A DNA stretch of 64,000 nucleotides from Coccinella septempunctata (taxonomy: Eukaryota; Arthropoda; Insecta; Coleoptera; Coccinellidae): NCBI RefSeq assembly GCF_907165205.1, contig NC_058191.1, forward strand, positions 9,426,501 through 9,490,500. The letters run 5' to 3'. This document shows positions 1 to 11,377 of the stretch, in pieces. The position numbers were made by a program, and so were the translations under genes. The notes below the pieces were generated by a model. It was not told the origin of the DNA and made no database searches. It saw only the letters and a program-made list of their open reading frames with translations. Positions within the stretch are counted from its first letter, which is position 1, and each line of letters begins with the position of its first letter.

Positions 1-715
1 AAATGCCTATGAAGTGGTTGGGAATGGGTTTATCTCGAAGGAATTAACGGATAACTGCAAGAATTAAAGAAAGAAGAATTAAATTCTTCAACAAAAATGC
101 AAGAGCATCAATAAGAGTCGAAAGAATTGAAGGAAGTTTCAAGGCAAGGGCAACTTCAATTTTACACAAAAACTTTACTTGAATTAACAGTTAACAGGAC
201 AACTGGTTCGTATTTATTTTTTACTTATTCTACGAAGAGATTCATCGAAAATTCTGTAGGTAGTAACTTTTCGAATTCATGCACCATATAATAAAACTTT
301 TTTGGGTCTCCCAATAAAAGGAAATTTTTTGTCATTCCCTTCATACTAATATTTCTGATTGAGCAAAAATTCAGCTAAAATATAAGTCGTTTAGATTCAG
401 ATGAAACATATAAATTCACCTACATTTAATATGTTCGCTACCATCTGATATATTATAGTTATAAGAATATCAGGGTTACCTATAATATTATTATTTGAAT
501 GAGCGGACGTGAATTCTAAATAACACTCCCTGAAACACCGTCTTCTCTCTTTTTCAATCACTTTCGGCATTTTGTAATATTAATTTACATTAGTTGTGGC
601 AGTTATGACATTAACGAAATTTTATGAGTGCCAATCTTACTTCGTTCTATAGTTACAAAAACTTGAGAAAATTATTTGTACGGTCAACCGAGTGCTAAAA
701 TAGAAGTGAATGTAG
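1..715 (-). repeat. Family Y interspersed repeat, copy 1 (runs off window start)
   Basis: Read on the minus strand this matches 14283-15045 (+), 39850-42240 (-, interrupted) and 53475-53850 (+). Shared landmarks are a start motif ending in TTTTAGCACTCGGTTGACC, a short exon-like ORF, an intron-like gap and a GRPKK-type basic segment. The copy continues to base 1, so its far end is outside the window. The family is unclassified: no terminal inverted repeat was seen. Gene relic details are in the next entry. Confidence 0.75.
424..570 (-). CDS. Exon 1 of the family Y gene (HTH-transposase-like, partial)
   Basis: ATG at 570 opens 49 codons (MPKVIEKERRRCFRECYLEF at the start, ending QMVANILN) without a stop. 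It ends exactly at a GTAGGTG donor-like site. In the copy at 14.4 kb the matching exon ends ANIFN, followed by GTAAGAG, about 50 bp of intron and a TTTCAG acceptor. The next segment there reads NISTIRNIVNEEDDKEFP and then GRPKK. That layout (helix-turn-helix-like stretch plus basic GRPKK) resembles DNA-transposase N-termini; this is inferred from pattern only. Exon 2 in this copy (about 300-375, -) is decayed. No catalytic domain is visible in any copy, so the copies are probably non-autonomous remnants. Confidence 0.5.
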
Positions 716-1486
716 TATACAAAGCTGTGATTAGTTTCATTTTCTGCGACACTTCCCATTACACTCTGTTGGGCCAGAAAAATATATCAATTACATTGTA
801 GACCTACCCCAAAAACAAATGCCATATCTTGAGCGATATTCCAAATCTCCATAATATAATATGAAAAGAATACGATCAGAAATCAGAAGAGAATTAATAG
901 GAATTCAAATTCATTCTTAAACTGGATATCGGAATTGAAATAGAACGAGCAAATCATGTAGGTATTCGTTTTTACTATTTCACAAAAAATCCATCAAGCA
1001 TGAAGACGTAAACGACGGCAAAAGACCGGTTGAAATTAAGCCTTTTAGGTCGCGAAGAAAAGTGACGAAGGTGGAACTAACAGACTCGAAGATGCGATAG
1101 GGATGAACGGTTTTTAGATAATTTAATTCGCTTTGCCACATGTTGCTTCCCGCTTCATCCTATCTTTTTTCAACATCGTGTCCGGAAATTCCCAACGACC
1201 GATAGCTAACCTCCGACTCCTGAGCGGGATGAGACAGGGGACAGGGTTGGAGATCAGATTTTTATTCAGTCTCCACTTTTCTCACAGAACTTTCGAATGC
1301 ATCCAGCTTCATGTTTAGTTCAAGTCAAGTTGGGACAGAATGAACATTACTTATTATGCTTAGAGGATATAATTCATTATCACTTAATTAATAAAGTAAT
1401 TAATGAAAAAATATTCAACAATTACTTGAAATCAATTCAATAAATGAATTATCCCTTCAATAGTTAACCTAGCTTCCCCTTTTTTT
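716..1486. other. No recognisable gene
   Basis: AT-rich sequence. Short ORFs here show no domain or splice context. Nothing supported. Confidence 0.6.
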
Positions 1487-2545
1487 GTGTGGTTCTACGA
1501 AAGCGTAGAAGGGCCACATAATATTTTGAAAATATGTTTCGTTAAATTCCGAGTTCAAAGTCGGTATTTTATTTAGTTCCGAACTTCTATAGGTGTTCTA
1601 CCACGATGTAGATCAGTTCTTGAAATACAGTTTGCTTTTCTACAAATATTCAAATTTATATAACACTAGGTTTTTCCACATTTATGATGAATGGATGATT
1701 ATGTACACAGGGTGTACATGCAAGCAGAATAAAGCAAGAATTGATTAGAAGGTCTAGAGCATCTGGTAGAGCTCCTGATGGCCACTTTGAACACTTTTTG
1801 TAAAACTTAATTCAATCAAAATTGTTATTTTCTCTCGTTTTCTTTCATTTTTAAGAACCATAGGTATGAAATTGATATTTCTGAGTTAATTTCAAGTATG
1901 CAGTCAATTTCAACAATTTCTTAATTGAGAAAGAAGCTAAAAAGAAATTCCTATTACATTGAGTCAAGATCTTTTTCGCTGAGTTACAAACACGCTGAAA
2001 TTCACTTCATTACTTGAAATTAACTTGAAAAAATTGATTTCATAACTGTGGGGAGTGGTAATGAAAGAAAACGGGACAAAATAATAATTTTGAAATATCG
2101 GTATGTTAAAAGACGTTTCTCAATAGATGCTCTAATACATGCTCTACACCTGCTTATGAATAATTGCATTCTGTTTGCATATACACAATTTTGAATTTTA
2201 AAATAGAAAATAAGTATCGTTTTATTGAATTAAATTTCACAAAAGGTTCTCGAAGCCACCTTGAGTTCTTAATAACAAGGTTCACATTAAACTACGCCTC
2301 AACTGATTTTAATGGGATTTTTTTTGCATGGAATGCTGGAAATACAGAGAGTTATTCCATATAGATTCTCAATGAAACAGACATGTTTTTCCTTATTTGG
2401 GTATTCAGGTAAGCATATTTAAGTAAATAAAATTCCGACTTCGAAGTAGGAATTTTACTAAATTCCGACTTTGAACTCGGAATTTAACGAAAAATATTTT
2501 AAGAATATTATGTGGCGCTTCTGCGCCTTCGTAGTGTAGCAAAAT
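1487..2545. mobile_element. Fold-back element with about 80-bp outer inverted arms
   Basis: Arms 1487-1565 and 2460-2545 are near-perfect inverted copies (shared blocks CCACATAATATT and TTCGTTAAATTCCGAGTTC). The interior (about 1715-2410) matches the core of the fold-back element at 40360-41984, sharing for example GCAAGCAGAATAAAGCAA and TTTTCTCTCGTTTTCTTT. The outer arms differ from that element's arms. The right arm carries an extra 24-bp near-palindrome, 2431-2454. No coding capacity. Unclassified, possibly a chimaera of two families. Confidence 0.75.
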
Positions 2546-3638
2546 CAAAAGTTTTATATTTATGTCGGTACTGCAATTGGATATAATATAATTTCGGTCA
2601 TACAGAGTGTCCAACCAGGAAGTTCACCGACGACTACCTATTAGATCTGTTGGAAATTTTGTACGAAGATATGGGTAAATGCACATGTTTTATAGATATT
2701 TCCTTTTGTATTTTCTACGTTTATTTTGTGCATTATCTACAGTTGAATATTTTTCACCATATTTGAACAGTGACAGAAGAAGACTTGAAAGAAACTGTTT
2801 ATTTCTCAGCAGTGCAATAGACAACCTCAAATATGTTTTATGCAGTTGGTTATCGAAAATACTAATGTTATTTTATAGGTTCTTATCATTAGATTTCTTT
2901 ACAAAGGGGGTTTAAATGAGAATGTGATGCTCAGTTATTAGGCAAACGCAATAAGTCTATTTCTTTCAATGCGAACCGCATATTTTATTAAAATATGTCT
3001 CTATCATTTTTGAGATATTGTGAAATTAATTTTGCATACGTTCCAATTCTTGAATTATCGGAAAAGAAATAAAAAAAATCAAAGTTATCAGAAAACTCTT
3101 GAATAAAATAATATTCAAAATTACTTCTACAGATTTGTCACGCTTCATTATCACCTCCTAGTTGGATGGGTTTATTTTCTCATTCTTTCTCAGGATATTG
3201 CTTTTACGGAACGTTCATTCCAGAATGTCTCAAGAATGGTACATTTTCGGTATAGGCCATATTAGAAAGATCCCCATATTTTATTGTGTCCGAGTAAAAT
3301 GTGATGATAAAACATAGTGTTCGTACTTCAACAATCTTATTTATTGCTTTTCTCTGGAAAAAACTCTCATTTGAAACTTCTGTGACTCAGAAACTTATAT
3401 TACCCATGAAATAGAGAATAACTCGAAAACAACTCAAGATATCTGAAATCCTGAAAATCTCAATTTCATTGAAAGTTAACTCTACATTGACTTTATAACT
3501 TATTTTTTATGTTCTCTCGGGAAGGTTTTGATCGAAACAAGACACATTAAATGGAAAAAAAATTCAGGATTTCACCGAATCTTATGTGAAAGAAGAGAAA
3601 TGAACAATTTTAAAAATACTGAAATGCTGATAAGTGAT
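2546..3638. other. No recognisable gene; one mariner-type end motif
   Basis: A lone TACAGAGTGTCC-type motif near 2598 resembles the left end of the TA-targeting elements described below, but no partner end was found. The rest is AT-rich without support for a gene. Confidence 0.5.
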
Positions 3639-4672
3639 TTAATACTTGGTATTTCCACCCCTTGCGTTAATAACAGCTCGGCAACGACGGTTCATACTCA
3701 AAATGAGTGATCTTAAAATGTTCTGATCTAATCCTTCCCAGATTTCTCCGAGTTGGATTCCTAAGTCATTAAGAGTAGCTGGATGATTTTCTGAACTTCT
3801 CAGCCTACTATTGAGGTTGTCCCAAACCTGCTCAATCGGATTGAGATCTGGACTTCTTGCTGGCCATTCCATTCGAGAGACTTCAACCTCTTCAAGGTAC
3901 TCCTGAACGATGCGCGCACGATGGGGTCTGACATTATCGTCCATAAAAATGAAATTTTCACCAATGTATGGGGCAAATGGCACTACATGCTCTTCAAGAA
4001 TGTTCCTTATATACTTATCAGCATTCATAGCTCCATTATCAACGACCACTAGGTCTGTGCGAGCAGTAAAAGTTATTCCACCCCATACCATAATCGATCC
4101 TCCCCGAAACCAGTAGTATTCAGGAAATTGCACTGAGCATATCTTTCATGTGGACGTCTGTATACAAGAGAACGTCGATCACAATGGTAGAGGCAGAATC
4201 TAGACTCATCTGTGAAGAGAACTCTTTCCCAATCGGCCTCTTCCCAATGGATATGCTCCCTCGCAAAATCCAAACGCGCCCTTCGATGGGCTGGGGTAGG
4301 AGCTGGGCCTCTTGCCGCGACACGAGGCCTTAAATCATATTCTCTGAGGCGATTTCTTATTGTCTGAGTGCTAATTTGCACCTCATGAGTTTGCTCAAGC
4401 TGAATTTGAAGGAGGCGAGCGGTTGCAAACCGTTGTCTGAAGGAAGAAACTCTCAAGTAACGTTCTTGAATGGCAGTTGTTACCCGTGGTCTACCCTGTC
4501 CTGGTCTTCGGACATTCATACCTGTCTCCCTGAATCGCTGCAACATTCTGGACACACTTGTATGGGAAACTCCAAACCTTTCTGCAATTCTTGTGTATGT
4601 CCACCCTTTTTCTCGCAAAACTACCGCTTGGGCACATTCCTCTAGGGTCAAATTGCGTGTTTCGCGTTGCAT
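3639..4672 (-). pseudogene. Tc1-like transposase, frameshifted
   Basis: Cut-and-paste transposase that binds the element's terminal repeats and inserts at TA. The start is ATG at 4672 (MQRETRNLTLEECAQAVVLR). Order of parts: paired-like helix-turn-helix at residues 15-55 (TRIAERFGVSHTSVSRML), GRPRV hinge, second helical domain near 70-115, then the RNase-H-like DDE core. First D is in FTDESRF, second in MDDNVRPH, and E in SPDLNPIE, with 34 residues between the second D and E, hence DD34E. The first frame stops at 4073 and the second frame covers 4133-3639. The break lies in a GGGGAGG run near 4100, inside the segment after NTTGF, so a single-base indel is enough to explain it. All catalytic residues are otherwise present. 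Confidence 0.93.
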
Positions 4673-4680
4673 AGCGATCG

Positions 4681-4918
4681 AGTGTAGAAATTCAAACGAA
4701 AGAAAAATTATTGATCACTAGAATTGATCGAGAACAACTGATTTTAGAATGGAGCCAATACATTCAAAATCTGATAATATCATCTTTTTTTATTCCTGCT
4801 GGGAAAAAACATCTGTATTGAAGAAAACCGTTGAAAGTGTATAACATATGCTGGCATAATTCTGATAAAAATAATTATCATTGAGAACACCTTCAGTTGT
4901 AGAATAAATTTGAGATTT
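4681..4918. other. 5' untranslated part of the Tc1-like element
   Basis: Spacer between the transposase start and the right terminal repeat. Length is typical for Tc1 elements. No other feature seen. Confidence 0.6.
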
Positions 4919-5038
4919 CCATAATGTGCGTTAATTTTTTTGCGCAGTGTATTCAGCAAGATCAGAATCTATAAAACGTATGTTAGGCCAATCATGAAAT
5001 ATGCCATTGAAACTATAGCTGAAAATGTCGAAACCAAA

Positions 5039-5219
5039 CGACAATTATCGAGAACAAGAGAGATGAGAGTGTTGAGATATGTAACATTGAGATAAAATAA
5101 ATGAAGAGATGGGCCAGAAGCCAGAACAAGACGGAGACAGTGGAGAGATCATAGCAAAAACGGAAAGACAAACACCGCAAGACTCTCAGGAAGACCACCA
5201 AACCGCTGGCAGGAGAATT
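5039..5219 (+). pseudogene. LINE reverse-transcriptase C-terminal relic
   Basis: The reading frame gives a decayed MRVLRYVTLR, then RRRQWRDH and GRPPNRWQEN. This resembles the tail after the reverse-transcriptase domain in insect endonuclease/RT-type LINEs, where RRxWRDH...RPPKRW is common. Several stops and frame changes are present. Family assignment is from motif memory only. Downstream to about 5560 may be its 3' part but is not recognisable. Confidence 0.5.
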
Positions 5220-6451
5220 GAGGCTATCTAACCTATTCGGGATTTTTTGACCAGAAACTATCCCACCGGTAGCTTACCGAAATAGCTATCTATTCAAGAT
5301 TCTGGGACGAAAGTGCAGTTGTATTAGCCGATCTTGTTCGACGGTTGTGGCTTTAGCTCTTCCACCCCTAAGAATATAAGTAAAGAGTATTTAAACTAGT
5401 ACGATAGCAATTCCACGCTGAACTAACTACACTAACCGTTCAAATGTTAAACTCGTGACAATTATTCAATGGTTGATACTACATGGCAGCAGATGAGTTG
5501 CAATGGTCTATTATTCATCCACACGGACCACAAAAATATCATACACTTATTTTTTTTTATTAAACTATTCAGGGCCATAAGGACTATATTGTGTGTGTGT
5601 GTGTGTGAGGTATGAGTGTGTCAAATCGAAACGAATCTTTTGTGCGACTTTTGGCTTCTGTGGTTCCAAACATAACAAGGTTATCACCGCCTTCAACAAT
5701 ACAAAAAACATCCACGCCACTGATATCGCTTGCCTTGTTTTATATCGTTCTGACCCACGGTTCACTTTGCGGTTTCCCCAGGGATATCGGATCGCAAAAG
5801 GGACTCCCAGAGAGTGCTTTTAACCTGTTCCTAAATTACGTCAATAACGCGTTCAGGTGCGAGGTTTTTATTCTTCCTGAATTGTGTTGTGGAGAATGAA
5901 ATGTTACATCAGGCATGAAAATTTTTGTAATCAATCTTAGAAGAAAAATATAATATTACTCGATTTGGACACAAGTAGATTGAAAGTTTTTCAGTGTTTG
6001 AAATCTCTTGTGATTTCCGATATATCTGATAGACCATTTCACTCATTTATATTTACGTCATTACATTCATTACCAGTTTCTTTATCTCTTCATAAACTTT
6101 TTAGGGTTTCCACTCCCAATCTCTGAAACAAAATCAATTAAAAATAAAATCAACGATTTATGTTGTCTGCTGAATGGCTGCCATCTGCCCACGGAAAGAG
6201 AAAAAATGTCAACTTGTTGGTGCCCTGAATGGAAAGTTCAGTTGAATAGCAGCAAATTTCCTACAGAAGATTCTCCACTGCTAATTGAATTTCTACTTTT
6301 TGTATAGAAGAGCCACAAGTGATGACGCCAAACGACAAAAATACAAATAGATGAATAAATTTCCACTGGGTCGAATTCACATTTGTATAATATAGTTATT
6401 TATACAACCAGTGAGTTGAATGATTTTAAGCAGCTTCTGGGACATCTGATA
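5220..6451. other. Gene-free stretch with TG microsatellite and a Penelope-type crumb
   Basis: A (TG)9 run lies at 5590-5607. Around 6105-6165 a segment containing CACTCCCAATCTCTG matches two segments of the Penelope-like region at 61.75 and 62.92 kb. Nothing else is supported. Confidence 0.5.
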
Positions 6452-6505
6452 TGTCAATCATTCTTGAATGGAGTACCTATATAGACCATTCAAGAATGAT
6501 TGACA
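6452..6505. repeat. Perfect 20-bp hairpin with 14-nt loop
   Basis: Arms 6452-6471 and 6486-6505 are perfect reverse complements (TGTCAATCATTCTTGAATGG). The loop is 6472-6485. Arms are short for a pre-miRNA but transcript folding cannot be excluded. A template-switch mutation or a MITE remnant would look the same. Confidence 0.85.
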
Positions 6506-7961
6506 GTAGGCCTTGAAATCCAGACGCAGCTTATCTGGTCACAAAGGATCTTCCATAATTCAGTTTCAAAAACTGGAATATACATATAAGTATAACTTAG
6601 AAGAGTATTCGAAAAAAAGGAATATTCAAATTCAGAGCATGTGCATCAGCATTCAAAATTGATGATTTCAATTTTACGATTAAATTAAGAACATACAACA
6701 GCAGTACAAAATTCAAATTATCGTCGGTCAGTGCGTAGATTCACATATAACAGGTCTATAGATCACTGTTTATTCACAATACCAATCTGAATTCCGAAAC
6801 ACAAAATCTTATATAACTTATAGGCTATCACCATCTCCCTTAATGAAGCTATTCCCATGAATTCTTTGGTTGCAATATTTTCATAATTGGTCGACTTTAT
6901 AGTCTAACGCCATGAGTGTTGGTAGGCAGATTATATCTTGATGTCTTAATACAAGTTAACTCTTAATTCGATTGATTTATTTTATGATTTGTAGAGTGAA
7001 TTCCTAAAACCGATTCCACCACCGAAAACCTCCGATTGGGAGATCGCGACCCCCTTAATTCGACCGAAGTATCATTTCTATTTACAAAAACCACGAATGC
7101 CCTGTCTAGATTTGTTCCCATCTCGGACCATTAGGTATACAAAAGATCATTACAATTCCAAAACAATTGGGGAAAATTAGAAGCAGTCTCCAGCGAATAC
7201 CTTAATATTTCTCGTTTCTCATCCAAGACGCACTAATGGTTGGTTAGAAATGGTTGCAATCGCGAAAGAAGAGGGGAATGAAAGGGGCGCAATTAATGGG
7301 ATCAAGTCATCCGGTGACATGTGCATAATGACAGAGCATCAACTTTCCTCGGAATTATAATCTGGGAAGCGGCGTCCCATGCCAGTTTGGGAAAACGATG
7401 AAATAGGGAGGGAGATTTTAATTAAAACCTCGATAATATGTTTTCTTTTGTTGAAGATGTTGAATTAGTGGTATTATTAATTTCGTGCCATAGTCGTTAT
7501 TCCCAGGCTTGAGAAACAAACACCGAATACACCTTCTTGTTCTTGAATAATCCATTCTCTATGGAATTGAAGTATCGGAGATATGGGACAGGAACGGCTC
7601 AGACCATTTCAAAATACTAAATTGTGATCTCTTATATTACCTGTAGAGGTAATAAGTGAAGAAATAATGAGTCTTTGAAGGAGTTTTTAAAGCTTGATCT
7701 TCTCTTAACATTTTCTTGTTCACGTCAATAGCACCTGCCTGAAAGGAAATACGATTTTTCGAAGGAAAAAAAAATTATTGCAATTAATGCAAGACCAGTA
7801 TTCTCTTCTTCTGTCTCGCGTATGAAATCTGCGCTTCCTAAGCTATCATCTATCTGATCAGTTGTATGCTGCCTCGATGGTCTCAATAACTTTTCTGATG
7901 ATGAAGTGTGTTTGGTAGAAGGAATATTTCTTTAACCATCATCAGAAATTTTTCATTTAAC
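6506..7961. other. Gene-free, with a higher-GC block
   Basis: About 7000-7460 is less AT-rich and free of the repeats seen elsewhere. It could be unique intron/intergenic or regulatory DNA. No coding or motif evidence. Confidence 0.4.
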
Positions 7962-8393
7962 TTATCTCTTCTTAACTGTCGTTGGATCTTTTGGTCTGTT
8001 TTTAGCAATAATTTCCTGCATATTTGGAGAAGAAGTTAAACGCCAATAACTTTTGCTTGGTTTCGATTCTCTTTTTCCTTGGCCTCGAATGAACTGACCC
8101 TGTGGTGCTGGCGAAGTAGTAGCAACTGAACATGATTGCTCCGAGGTTTCAGGTCTTACACCCTCATCGTAAGATATTCTAGCCATCTCAACCGCATTAG
8201 GCTCCTCTACATTCGTTTATTTATTCAGGTTCACCACACCAAAAAGAACAGCTCCAATATCAGCAATGGTGGTGGTTGTATTTTGTGAGGAATTTACTTC
8301 ATCGTTATTTGTTGTCGTAAAATAGATGTATTGTAACTCGGGTCTTTTTGGATTGAAGAAGTGTTGGGACATTCCGTTGATGGCAAATGTAAG
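7962..8393 (-). pseudogene. Candidate terminal exon, unrecognised protein, one in-frame stop
   Basis: On the minus strand a TTATTTTCAG acceptor is followed at 8393 by a 144-codon frame in phase 0. It starts LTFAINGMSQHFFNPKRPEL and ends NRPKDPTTVKKR with TAA at 7962. A single TAA at 8217-8219 interrupts it after VVNLNK. The frame stays open on both sides, composition is mixed and protein-like, and the last 40 residues are basic. Either the exon ends at 8217 and the rest is chance, or this is a recently disabled gene or retro-fragment. I do not recognise the family. No further exons were identified near it. Confidence 0.4.
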
Positions 8394-9867
8394 CTGAAAA
8401 TAAGTTCAGGTATATTGTCTGGAATCTGGTATCTGAAGGTTCAAGCGTGAAAAAATATCATGATTGATGAGCCATTATTTTTGAAGCCATTACTTGCATC
8501 TGAACAGTTGCGACAGCTTTTCCATATGTTTCATTAAAAAACACCCAATTTGAAAAAAATGGGTCGCGTTTCTTAAAACCAAAAAAAAAAATCATAATTT
8601 CTTCAAACAACCAATAATGGGCAAGTTTCCTAAAACTCCAAAATCGAGTTTAAAATTATTTATGGAAACCCTTTTCCATTAGTTATCCAACACGTAAAAG
8701 ATTCGCTTCAAAATTAAGATATTTCAGAAATATACCCTTCGAAACTTCGATTATGTAAAGGCTTGTGACGTAGAATGCCTCTGCTAAAGTCTAGTAATTT
8801 TTGTTAATTAGACAACAGTGGAACTGATCAAGAAGATATAGAATTCTATATCCACACATTTCAAAAAATTGTTTCTGTAATCTGTGTTTATATATTCTTA
8901 AAAACGATGACATTTTGTGTCATTGTTTGATGTTTCTATGCACTATTTGTTTTCCTTGTCAAATGTGATCACCAAACTTGATATTTATTAAGTCTATGAT
9001 GATCATAAAACTTTCATGACCTTTATTGATTCGACGGGCGTTGCCGGATTGTGAAAATGACGTAGAATGTTCATAAGAGAGCACTTCTGAAATCAGAATT
9101 TTTGTAAGTGAATACAGACAAAACGCAATATGTTAAAATTCTAAAAAAATATATTTCGATATATTTGAGTTATAAGGATTTCAATGACATATATTTTGAA
9201 ATTTAGGGAAATACCCCATTGCAATGAAATGAACTGAAATCAGAAAACAGAAAATCACTGTAAAATAAATTTTTGTTCGCACGAAAGACTGTCGAACTGA
9301 TTACTGAGTCCCGACTGTGGCAATGGCGCTCAACATTTCACAGTATTGTATTTATATGGCTGCCTTCACATGGTACTCTTTCTGAGAAGTCGCTAAAACT
9401 CGTCAATTATGAAATATGGCGACTTTGAATTTTGTCCATAAATGTTATTTTGAACGTGTTTCCCTCACTTTGTTCTGAAGTTAACAATAAAGATTCGAAA
9501 TTGATTTGTATTCAGTATTCGTGAATATGTTTTACTTTAGTTCAACCTTTGGTTGGTGTGGTGACAGTCAATAGTGCTAAGTGCGTAGGATTCTTCATAG
9601 GTATAAAATTAAGTGATATGCTCTCAATGCCTCAAGTGGCGTCATCAAGAGACGAGATATGTCACTGGGTGACAACAACGAACTGTTTATCACATAAATA
9701 ATATTGATGAATGACCATATACTGAAGCATAGAAACACCTTATGGCTTAGGAGTCGAAATATCCCGGGACATTCTATGCGTGGCACAACCACATAGTGAA
9801 GAAAAACTGAGACTTTCGCTGCAATATCACAAACCCTCTTACTTTCAAACTCCTCACAAGGACCAAA
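8394..9867. other. No recognisable gene
   Basis: AT-rich with poly-A-like runs near 8580. No domain, splice or repeat evidence found. Confidence 0.5.
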
Positions 9868-10060
9868 TACTGGCAGTAAAATTTACTGCTTCCATTTTTT
9901 GGGGTACAACGCCAATTTACCTCGCACTCCTTGACTCGGCCCAGAAAAGTGCTGGCTATTCGTCCGATAGCTGACTCCAAAATAACCAAGCGTTTGGCCT
10001 TTGTCAGCTATGGCCATTGCAATTTCCTACAAACAGTTTGAAGACCGGTCAGAAGAGCTA
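9868..10060 (+). pseudogene. Jockey-type LINE reverse-transcriptase C-terminal relic
   Basis: One frame gives FWGTTPIYLALLDSAQK. A second frame continues LAIRPIADSKITKRLAFVSY. Together they fit the segment after the RT domain of Jockey-like LINEs, where LLDxVQxRAxRLI...LxxRLxxLSxRR is common. A frameshift joins the two frames near 9950. Short and decayed. Confidence 0.55.
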
Positions 10061-11377
10061 AAACATGAGAGGAAACGACAATGCGCTTAACAGTTGAATT
10101 CCAGACATTTAGGACGGTTTAATAGTAGCGCACTTTTATACCTGAAGCAGCAATAATAAGAATTCATTCGAAAAAAATGCTGTAAAAAATTGAATCCCCT
10201 TTCGACCTCCGCTGAAGCGATCGCCATTCTCTTATTCACTTTGCTGAATTAACTTCTCATTGTGCTAACCTTGATTATTGTAAAACTTCCTAAACTGTTT
10301 ACCACATCGAAGTTATTCTCTTCTCATTCAATTCTGGTGCTAAATTTTTATACTCAAAAAGTGATGTACTCTATATAAAATGAGTCAACGTGCGAGGTTA
10401 CTTCAGAATATTCAAACAGATTTATAATCCCTACTAGTACTGCCTAATTGATATGTTCATACGAAACACCTAGATTAAATGCCTTCTCCCGCTCCGGAAT
10501 ATGTTTTTTATGATATTTTATAATTTGCATAGATTTTCCGACTTCTCTAGATTTTCTCACATGGAAATGGGTATGTAGCACCAGAATTGAACCTTCTCAT
10601 GTCTTTCTCATTAATGATGAATGCTGATTTATTCTTTTCTCATGATCATCTCAATATCTCATTAATAATAATAATAACTGGGATGTTAACGTCTCACGTA
10701 CATGAAAATAATTACCTACTCAAATATGGTTCAACGGACACTGGTAAGCCATGACACTGATTGAATCGTGTACTCTCTTAATTGGTATGATCTACTCATT
10801 ATATTTTGTACTCGAGTTCGATATAAGCATTAGTTCTCAAGCCTTCTACTCTTCTCGAAACCAACGATTAGTGGTTTACCTTATTAGTACTCTTATTTCG
10901 TACCTCTCATAATTTATCAATTGTATCTTTTATTTTTCTGATGGACGTTCTAATCGTGCTAACTTGTAAGAAGTCTGTCTCTGTAAATGTTGTATTCACT
11001 GATGAATTTTTGCACTCTTCAAGACCAACGTTATTTATATTTATTATAATATTCTTGTTCTTGTCATATTTGAATTCTAATATTACAATACAAAAATTCA
11101 TTATTCTAACCTTCTCTTTTTCTGGTGGAATAAACAGGTTCTTGGAATCAATTATCATTGATGATTGCTCCGTCACTGTAAACGTTGCGTTAATTTTGAA
11201 TTTATCGAACTTTCTACGTCTGACCTAAAGTGACTTTTCATTCGAATCTGTTTTTTGTTAATAATGTCTCTTTGAGTCTATAGAGGTTGTTAGTATTTGT
11301 ATTTATCAGCTTCATGCAGGTGACTTATTTATTCTATGATTTTGAACGACATAAAATAATAGCTATTTATGTAACAA
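10061..11377. other. No recognisable gene
   Basis: AT-rich and without TE landmarks. Overlapping ORFs on both strands around 10.9-11.2 kb lack any domain or splice context. Confidence 0.5.

Larger units (their letters stand above)
3639..4949 (-). mobile_element. Tc1-like DNA transposon, DD34E, one frameshift
   Basis: The right terminus (4919-4949) ends in a Tc1-type inverted repeat, TTTTTTTGCGCAGTG on the plus strand, directly followed by TA (4950-4951). The transposase runs leftward from about 4672 to the stop at 3639. The matching left terminal repeat was not found next to the stop, so that end is truncated or eroded. About 1.3 kb is the usual Tc1 size. The intact-looking gene implies a relatively young insertion that is no longer autonomous. 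Confidence 0.88.

Noticed and set aside
5013..5201. 62-codon minus-strand ORF rich in F, L and S
   Set aside because: Antisense shadow of the LINE C-terminal relic on the plus strand.
10907..11228. Overlapping ORFs of about 90 codons on both strands
   Set aside because: No domain, no start context and no splice signals; consistent with chance in AT-rich DNA.
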